Shown one piece after another: positions 43,359 to 50,503 of a stretch of 50,503 nucleotides of DNA. Each line of letters begins with the position of its first letter. Position 1 is the first letter of the stretch. A model generated the notes under the pieces. It was given only the letters and a program-made list of their open reading frames with translations, was not told the DNA's origin and searched no databases. The stretch spans positions 1-50,503 of the forward strand of contig NZ_SRIC01000028.1 in assembly GCF_004684775.1 (NCBI RefSeq), written 5' to 3'. The stretch is from Streptomyces sp. MZ04. Its GTDB lineage: Bacteria; Actinomycetota; Actinomycetes; Streptomycetales; Streptomycetaceae. A program made the translations under genes and the position numbers.

Positions 43359-43372
43359 TAGAACGCGTTTCA
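43359..43372. promoter_or_regulatory. KstR-type operator, copy 2
   Basis: TAGAACGCGTTTCA fits TnnAACnnGTTnnA at every fixed position and is nearly the full TAGAACnnGTTCTA palindrome. It lies upstream of the acyl-CoA dehydrogenase gene. Confidence 0.6.
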
Positions 43373-43419
43373 AAAATTGGGAATGGCGGCGGCACTCGCG
43401 CCCGGAGCATGGGCGGCGA

Positions 43420-44013
43420 TCAATCCGGAGCGCCGCCCGGTCGGGCCACCCCATCGGCGCTGTAGAGCACCTGTGCCGCGCCCCACTCCACGAAAGAGTC
43501 CGCCTGCCGCATGCCGATGACTTCGAGCAGCCGCCGCGAACGGACATTGGCCTGCTGCGTGACCGCGACCACCTCCGACCCCACGGGGGTGGTCGCCCCA
43601 TGCGCCCACGCCACCACGGCGGCGACCGCCTCACGCCCGTACCCGAACCCCCATTGCTCGGGCAGCAGTTGATACGACACCTCGATACGGTCGTCCCGGC
43701 GCCGATCGGGTTCCAGGAGTACGCCGCCGACCACCGCGCCGTCCCCGCGCGAGACCACGCAGAACGCGCCCCGCGCACCGACACAGTGCCGCTCGCGCAG
43801 CCGCACCGTTTCCTCGTCGACGGGACCGCCGAGATAGCGGCGGACCTCGGGGTCCGTCCAGAGCCGCGCGGTGGCGGGGACGTCGCTCTCCTCGATGGGG
43901 CGCAGGACCAGCCGGTCCGTGGTCAGGGTGGTCGGCCAGGGGAACGCACAAGGCGATGTCGGCATGCGGTTGATCATGCCCCACCGCTCGCACCGGCCGA
44001 TGCCGGGCCGCAC
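43420..44013 (-). CDS. GNAT-family acetyltransferase (RimJ/RimL-like)
   Basis: A protein of up to 197 residues with a GNAT fold of the RimJ/RimL type: [19 protein letters not shown] at the start of the domain, [19 protein letters not shown] as the acetyl-CoA-binding segment (R/Q-x-x-G-x-G/A region) and [13 protein letters not shown] near the end. It would acetylate a protein N-terminus or small amine; the substrate is unknown. The start is uncertain. GTG 44013 has GGAG upstream, but that site lies in the stem of the icd terminator. ATG 43977 is an alternative without a clear site. Confidence 0.78.
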   Translation of the reverse strand: MRPGIGRCERWGMINRMPTSPCAFPWPTTLTTDRLVLRPIEESDVPATARLWTDPEVRRYLGGPVDEETVRLRERHCVGARGAFCVVSRGDGAVVGGVLLEPDRRRDDRIEVSYQLLPEQWGFGYGREAVAAVVAWAHGATTPVGSEVVAVTQQANVRSRRLLEVIGMRQADSFVEWGAAQVLYSADGVARPGGAPD

Positions 44014-44020
44014 GTAACAG

Positions 44021-44056
44021 CTCCGCCCCGGCAGGTCGAGGCCTGTCGGGGCGGAG
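44021..44056 (-). terminator. Stem-loop terminator after icd
   Basis: CTCCGCCCCGGCAGG (44021-44035) pairs with CCTGTCGGGGCGGAG (44042-44056), 15 bp with one G-T, loop of six. It begins 19 bases past the icd stop. Confidence 0.8.
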
Positions 44057-44075
44057 TCGGGTGTGCCGGGGTGGG

Positions 44076-46339
<2,264 letters not shown>

Positions 46340-46387
46340 TCTCCTGATCGCCCTCTTCCACGAAGCGGCCCTATTGTGCCGGTTTGC

Positions 46388-46816
46388 TCACAGTCCGTAG
46401 TGCTCGTGCAGCCAGTCGAAGAGCTCCAGGCACACGCTCAGCGCCCAGTCCATGATCTCGGAGAACTGCGCGGGGGTGACCTCCAGCACACCCGGCAGCG
46501 TCCAGCCGCCGTGCAGGTCGCTCTGCCCGCTGTCGTTCTCGTACACGTACGCCTTGGGCAGCAGGTGCTCCTGGTTGTACTGGTTCACCGCCGCCACGGC
46601 CAGCGGCACCTTGTCCTTGGGGATGAAGCCGCTGTCGGTCATCGAGAAGTGCACCATCTCGCCGATGTCCGCCACGAGGAGGGTGACACTGTCGCGGCCG
46701 GGGTTGTCGACGGAGAACTGCAGCAGGCGCGTGTCACCGCTGACCTGGTAGCGGTAGTCCTTCTCGCGCGCGTAGTCGTGCAGCAGCTGACGCCAGGTGT
46801 CGCTGAAGGTGGCCAT
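46388..46816 (-). CDS. YbjN-domain (type III chaperone-like) protein
   Basis: A 142-residue acidic protein of the YbjN family. It has the alternating strand pattern YQVSGDTRLLQFSVDNP and DSVTLLVADIGEMVHFSM, and a C-terminal amphipathic helix (QFSEIMDWALSVCLELFDWL). The fold resembles type III secretion chaperones; YbjN proteins are often linked to stress and motility regulation. The function here is unknown. ATG 46816 has AAGGAG eight bases upstream. The leader contains five tandem 13-14-bp repeats (46829-46895). It lies between the Hsp70-like gene and icd on the same strand. Confidence 0.78.
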   Translation of the reverse strand: MATFSDTWRQLLHDYAREKDYRYQVSGDTRLLQFSVDNPGRDSVTLLVADIGEMVHFSMTDSGFIPKDKVPLAVAAVNQYNQEHLLPKAYVYENDSGQSDLHGGWTLPGVLEVTPAQFSEIMDWALSVCLELFDWLHEHYGL

Positions 46817-46828
46817 GTGGACCACTCC

Positions 46829-46895
46829 TTCCGGGTTGAACTTCCGGGTTGAACTTTCCGGGTTGAACTTTCCGGGTCGGACTTCCGGGTGGGAC
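46829..46895. repeat. 13-14-bp tandem array in the YbjN leader (5 copies)
   Basis: TTCCGGGTTGAAC(T) or close variants at 46829, 46842, 46856, 46870 and 46883. On the coding strand each copy contains CCCGGAAGT or CCCGGAAAGT, and the last one becomes CCCGGAAGGAGT, the ribosome-binding site of the YbjN gene. Confidence 0.95.
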
Positions 46896-46910
46896 GGGAT
46901 GTTCGCTTCG

Positions 46911-48125
46911 CTAGCGCGCGTACCTGCGTACGCGCTCGATGAGGTCGTGGTCGAGTCCGTCGCGCAACAGCCGGGCCACCGGGTCGCCGGGCGCGAGCCC
47001 CGGCGGGAGCTCGCCCTCGGCCAGGACGCGCCGGGCGAGCAGCACCGCGCCGCCCGCCACCGCGAGGTCCGGGTCGGGCAGCAGCCGCACGGTCCGCCGC
47101 GACCGGTCCGACAGGGCCTCGCCCACCGCGCGCAGCCGGCTGCTGCCGCCGACGGGCACGACCGTGTCGACGTCCGTCCAGGTGAGCCCGGCGGCGGCGA
47201 GCGTGCGCTCGCACTCCGTGAGGGTGCGTTCGAGGAAGGGGCCGAGCAGCTCCGCCAGCTCGCCGCTGTCCATGGTCACCGGCACGAATCCGCCGTCGGC
47301 CGCGAAGTACTCGGTGTGGTCGTTCACCACGGAGAGCTGGTGCTTGAGCGTCTGGCACTGGGAGAGCATCTGGAGCCGCTCCAGGAGGGCGAATCCGTTC
47401 TGCGCGGGGGCCTCCAGGGCGGTGCGCACCACTTCGGGGAAGCGGGTGGAGAGCCTGCGCAGGATCTCCCGGTCGAAGGCACCGCCGCCGACGTCCGCGA
47501 GGCCGCCGGGCGCACCGGCCAGCTCGAACTCCGCTCCGGCGCTGCGCGCCACCGCCACGTCGAAGGTGCCGCCGCCCAGGTCGTACACGAGGAAGCACTG
47601 CCGGTCCGCGGGGCGGTGCTCCGCGAAGGCGTGCGCGAGCGCCGCCACCGGTTCGGTGACCAGGCGTACGGTCGACCGCTGATATCCGGCGGTCTCGGCG
47701 ACCTGAAGCATCAGCTCGCGGTTGCCCTCCTCCCAGCTCGCCGGGACGGTGATCACCACGGCCCGCGGCTCCTCGGGGACCTGCCTGAGCGCGCAGGAGC
47801 GCAGGAACGAGAGCATCTCGCCGGTCAGCTCGTGCGGCTGCCGCCCCCGGCCCGCCACAAGCAGCGGCACCGACTCACCGAAGTGCCGCTTGAACTCCGC
47901 GTGGTACTCCACAGGGTTGGCCATACGGATCGCGAACGCTGCCTGCCCGACGGCCAGTTCACCGCGCGGCGTGGGGCACACCGCGGTCCTGATCGACAGA
48001 CCGGCGTGCGGTGCGGCGGGGTCCTTGACCCCCGTCACCGTGCCGTCAGGACGCCCGATGAGGAGCGCGGACGTGGACGTACCGAAGTCGATCCCGTGCA
48101 CGGTCCCCGGCGCCGCGCCGCTCAT
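46911..48125 (-). CDS. Hsp70-family protein reduced to the ATPase domain
   Basis: A 404-residue Hsp70/actin-fold ATPase. Phosphate-1 GIDFGTSTSALLIG (11-24), phosphate-2 YDLGGGTFDVAV (181-192) and the adenosine motif VVPVGGSSRLRAVG (322-335) are intact. The connecting motif DPDLAVAGGAVLLA ends near 364. Only about 40 residues remain after the nucleotide-binding domain, so there is no substrate-binding domain or lid. It would act as an ATP-driven switch rather than a classical chaperone. The ATG overlaps the stop of the dynamin-like gene (ATGA). Together with the GrpE-like gene two positions upstream, this gives a nucleotide-exchange pair around a membrane GTPase. Confidence 0.9.
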   Translation of the reverse strand: MSGAAPGTVHGIDFGTSTSALLIGRPDGTVTGVKDPAAPHAGLSIRTAVCPTPRGELAVGQAAFAIRMANPVEYHAEFKRHFGESVPLLVAGRGRQPHELTGEMLSFLRSCALRQVPEEPRAVVITVPASWEEGNRELMLQVAETAGYQRSTVRLVTEPVAALAHAFAEHRPADRQCFLVYDLGGGTFDVAVARSAGAEFELAGAPGGLADVGGGAFDREILRRLSTRFPEVVRTALEAPAQNGFALLERLQMLSQCQTLKHQLSVVNDHTEYFAADGGFVPVTMDSGELAELLGPFLERTLTECERTLAAAGLTWTDVDTVVPVGGSSRLRAVGEALSDRSRRTVRLLPDPDLAVAGGAVLLARRVLAEGELPPGLAPGDPVARLLRDGLDHDLIERVRRYAR

Positions 48126-50023
48126 GGCACACCCGCCAGATCCGCCAACTCCCCTGCGGAGTCGATGAGTCGGGTGTAGCGGTCCCTGCGCTCCGTCAGC
48201 TCGGCCCGCCGCGCCTGCTGCTCGGCCTCGCTGCGCCTGCGCTCCTCCTCCACTTCCCGGCGGGAGCGTTCCAGGGACTCCCTCGCCTCTTCGATGCCGC
48301 GCTCGATGTCGGCGACGAGCAGCCGCGAGATCTCCCGCGCGGCGTCGTCGAACGCGGCGAGCGCGCGTGCCTCGTTGGCCCTGATCTGCGCCACCGTCCC
48401 GGAGGTGAGGGCGCGCACCGCCTCCCTGGACCACTCCTTGCGCTCACGCTCCGCGCGTTCGCGCTCGGCACGCCGCGAGTCGGACCAGCCGGTGATGGCG
48501 CCCACGACCTTGCCGAGAAGTCCGCCGCACGCCGCACCGATGGCGATGCCCGGCGGCCCGCCGACCACACCGATCAGCCCGCCGATCACTCCGCCGAGCC
48601 CGGCCCCGGCGATCGCCGACCGCCAGGTGTTGCTCAGGTGATGGGCCGGCTGCCCCGAACCCGCGTCGAGTCCCGGCGGCGCCGCGGTGACGCCGTGCAG
48701 GGCCGGCGTGAACCCGCCGACGGTGAAACTGGCAGGCTGGTAGGGGACTTGGGTCTGGGCGGCGAAAGCCTGCTGCACCTGGCTCGCGGCGTCGCGCAAC
48801 CGCTCCATCGCCACCTCGACCCCGTCCACCAGGAGCCGCCCGATCTCCCGTACGACGTCGTCGAGTTGACCGGGATCGGTCGCCATCGCGGCGGTCGCCG
48901 CGAACTCCTGGCAGGCCGCCTCGAAGATGCCCTGGAGCCCCTGCTCGATCCGCCGCGTCTCGTCGTGGAACACCCGGGGCAGTTCCGTGCGCCAGTGCGC
49001 GCTGCGGGCCTGGAGGTCCGCCGCCAGCTCGGCGCGGCGGGCCAGCTCCTGGTCGAACCGCTCGACCTCCGCGTCGGAGCGGCTCTCAAGCGCCAGGTCG
49101 ATGGGCGCGCGGGCCGCCGTCAGGGCCTCGGCGAGGCCCTCGGCGCAGCGCGCGACCCGCTGCCGGCCCACCCGCGTGGCCAGGCCGTCCCACAGCTCCT
49201 TCTCCAGGTCGGGGAAGCCGGAGTCGGCGAGCATCTCGGCGTCGCCGGACTGGCGCGCCGAGGCGCGCAGCGGCGATGACACGGGCAGGACGACGAGGTC
49301 GCCCTCGGCGCGCCCGGTCACATCGGCGATCTTGTGACGGGCGGCCCGCAGCGAGGGTTCCGGGTCGACCACCTGGTCGCTGCGGGTGAGCACCGTGATC
49401 ACGGTCGGGCACTTGGCCAACGCCCGTTTCAGAAAGGCGAGTTCGTCGGTGCTGAAGGTGACCACCAGGTCGCCGACGAAGATCAGCGCGTCGGCCTGCC
49501 CCAGGAAGGCGTGGGTCGCCGCGTCGTGGGCGAGGTTCATGCTGCCGACGCCCGGTGTGTCGACCATGACGAGACCGGTGCGCAGCTGGTCGAGCGGCAG
49601 CTGGATGCGGACGAGGTGGACGTTGCGTACGTTCTGCTCGTTCTTCTGCTCGGTGACGTAGTCGCGCAGTTCGGCCAACGGCACGTCCACCGCGATGAGT
49701 TCCTCGCCCTCCGCCTCCGGGGCGAGATAGGCGGTGGCCCGCTCGTCGGTGCCGTACTCCAGGGTGGAGACGGTGTTGGTCGCCACATGCACGTCGACGG
49801 GGAAAAGCCCCGGCCGTCCGATCAACGCGTTGAGCAGGCTCGACTTGCCGCGCTTGTACTCGCCGCAGACGACCACGTGGTACTGCAGGCCCTCCAGCGT
49901 GGCGCGGTACTCCGAGAGGCGTCGCGGCGGCTCCCGTCCCACCTCCGGGTCGGCGCTCAGGGCCTGTTCGGCGTCCGTGAAGAGGGTCCGGGCGCGGGTC
50001 CGCAGCGGCTCGAGGTCCGTCAT
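48122..50023 (-). CDS. Dynamin-like GTPase with a hydrophobic hairpin
   Basis: A 633-residue dynamin-superfamily GTPase. G1 is GEYKRGKS (54-61), the G2 Thr is in VATNTVST, G3 is DTPG (155-158) and G4 is TRSD (213-216). A helical middle region follows. Residues about 470-512 form a Gly-rich hydrophobic double segment (GLGGVIGGLIGVVGG and GIAIGAACGGLLGKVVGAI) that could insert in membranes. A highly charged coiled coil (about 515-620) closes the protein. Bacterial dynamin-like proteins remodel or protect membranes. Its ATG overlaps the stop of the GrpE-like gene and its stop overlaps the Hsp70-like start, so all three are translationally coupled. AAGGAG precedes the ATG. Confidence 0.9.
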   Translation of the reverse strand: MTDLEPLRTRARTLFTDAEQALSADPEVGREPPRRLSEYRATLEGLQYHVVVCGEYKRGKSSLLNALIGRPGLFPVDVHVATNTVSTLEYGTDERATAYLAPEAEGEELIAVDVPLAELRDYVTEQKNEQNVRNVHLVRIQLPLDQLRTGLVMVDTPGVGSMNLAHDAATHAFLGQADALIFVGDLVVTFSTDELAFLKRALAKCPTVITVLTRSDQVVDPEPSLRAARHKIADVTGRAEGDLVVLPVSSPLRASARQSGDAEMLADSGFPDLEKELWDGLATRVGRQRVARCAEGLAEALTAARAPIDLALESRSDAEVERFDQELARRAELAADLQARSAHWRTELPRVFHDETRRIEQGLQGIFEAACQEFAATAAMATDPGQLDDVVREIGRLLVDGVEVAMERLRDAASQVQQAFAAQTQVPYQPASFTVGGFTPALHGVTAAPPGLDAGSGQPAHHLSNTWRSAIAGAGLGGVIGGLIGVVGGPPGIAIGAACGGLLGKVVGAITGWSDSRRAERERAERERKEWSREAVRALTSGTVAQIRANEARALAAFDDAAREISRLLVADIERGIEEARESLERSRREVEEERRRSEAEQQARRAELTERRDRYTRLIDSAGELADLAGVP

Positions 50024-50447
50024 GGCCCGGCTCCTTCCTTCGCGGCCACGTAGACGCTGACCTGGGCAGGACGCACGGGTTCGGCGCGCCAGAGGTAGCC
50101 GGGGCGCAGATTGGTCGCGACGTGGTTGACCAGTTCGGGACGGGGTGCGGGCTCGGAGTCCACCGACTCGTGGCGCTGCGGGTCGAGTTCGCCCTCGCCT
50201 TCGTACGGCCGCACCTCGCAGTCGGCGAGCATCCGCAGGACGGACTGCTCCAGCCAGTCGAGTACGGAGGCGTCGAGAGGCACGCCTGCGGGCCGCCCGC
50301 GCAGGGTCGCCACGCGGTCCAGGATGTCGATCAGGCCGGACACGACGGGGAGGGGCCCCTCGCCGTCGGTCTCGGCGACCGGAGCGGTGACCGGAGTGAC
50401 GGCCGGAGCGGTGACCTGCACCGGTAGGGGCGGCGGCGGTTCGGGGG
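50020..50447 (-). CDS. GrpE-like nucleotide exchange factor, 5' end missing
   Basis: The C-terminal part of a GrpE-type protein. The pattern LRMLADCEVRPYEGEGELDP, then RHESVDSEP and TNLRPGYLWRAEPVRPAQVSVY is the GrpE beta-domain that contacts the Hsp70 ATPase lobe. The frame stays open into the adapter at 50448, and the last genomic codons encode a Pro-rich stretch, so the gene is truncated by the contig end. GTG 50421 could be a start, but nothing supports it. It is the first visible gene of the operon with the dynamin-like GTPase and Hsp70 ATPase genes; others may lie upstream. Confidence 0.8.
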
Positions 50448-50503
50448 CTGGCTCTTATACACATCTCCGAGCCCACGAGACGCTCATGAATCTCGTATGC
50501 CGT
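50448..50503. other. Illumina Nextera adapter read-through (not genomic)
   Basis: 50448-50466 matches the mosaic end with one mismatch (core CTCTTATACACATCT). 50467-50481 is CCGAGCCCACGAGAC. 50482-50489 (GCTCATGA) is an 8-base i7 index, and 50490-50503 (ATCTCGTATGCCGT) is P7 adapter. On the minus strand this gives the artefact peptide MGSEMCIR. Confidence 0.98.

Noticed and set aside
48122..50476. A 784-residue open frame reaching the adapter end
   Set aside because: Its first residues are translated adapter and the next about 140 are in the wrong frame relative to the GrpE-like gene. The true dynamin-like start is ATG 50023 with a good ribosome-binding site.

Overview
The window looks like a Streptomyces (or close relative) chromosomal contig. 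The base composition is strongly GC-rich, nearly every coding codon ends in G or C, and many starts are GTG. It carries Streptomyces-type intergenic repeats (GCGCCCC-GAA-GGGGCGC hairpins ending in CCAGCCAC), a DUF397 protein, a secreted AroQ-gamma chorismate mutase and a monomeric isocitrate dehydrogenase. The contig is bounded by Illumina Nextera adapter sequence: 1-12 is a mosaic-end remnant, and 50448-50503 is mosaic end plus i7 adapter plus index. The last 56 bases are therefore not genomic. No tRNA, rRNA or CRISPR array was seen.

Layout. 29-1364: a tandem universal stress protein and a DUF397 protein. 1472-7390: an acyl-CoA/steroid-side-chain-like catabolic block. A leftward operon (enoyl-CoA hydratase, DUF35 Zn-ribbon protein, two thiolase-fold proteins lacking the thiolase Cys/His) is divergent from a FadD19-like acyl-CoA synthetase. 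The intergenic region holds a KstR-type box and a second palindrome. That second palindrome recurs at 22751 in front of a nitronate-monooxygenase/acyl-CoA-synthetase operon, and a second KstR-type box lies before an acyl-CoA dehydrogenase at 43359. 7481-8433: a small alpha/beta hydrolase and a small membrane protein. 8832-11978: a three-gene terpenoid cluster (cis-prenyltransferase, class I terpene synthase with a degenerate metal motif, cytochrome P450). 12020-15795: secreted chorismate mutase, an isolated phenylacetate-CoA ligase with a PaaR-like operator, and another acyl-CoA synthetase. 15879-17389: a tnpB-only IS200/IS605-type element. 17457-24733: a penicillin-acylase-family enzyme, the ligase/nitronate monooxygenase pair and a Tat-exported serine hydrolase. 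24805-29825: a CrtI-like oxidoreductase, a Ser/Thr kinase-TPR protein and a DUF2236 protein.

29864-37023 is a polyol/sugar module: 2-hydroxyacid dehydrogenase, histidine phosphatase, two overlapping FGGY kinases and a polyol-permease-like MFS transporter, divergent from a DeoR regulator. 37028-41902 is a quinate/shikimate catabolic module: TetR, a QsuB-type dehydroshikimate dehydratase, a shikimate/quinate dehydrogenase and an MHS transporter, with two related palindromic operators. 42105-46816: acyl-CoA dehydrogenase, GNAT acetyltransferase, isocitrate dehydrogenase and a YbjN-like protein. 46911 to the end is a translationally coupled operon of a GrpE-like protein (truncated by the contig end), a dynamin-like GTPase with a hydrophobic hairpin, and an Hsp70 reduced to its ATPase domain.

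The most unusual items are the GrpE/dynamin/Hsp70-NBD operon, the terpenoid cluster with its degenerate terpene synthase, a Streptomyces mini-repeat inserted in frame inside tnpB (the same module also sits inside a larger repeat at 26.5 kb), the two-operator regulon, and a set of short tandem arrays, five of which span or directly follow stop codons.
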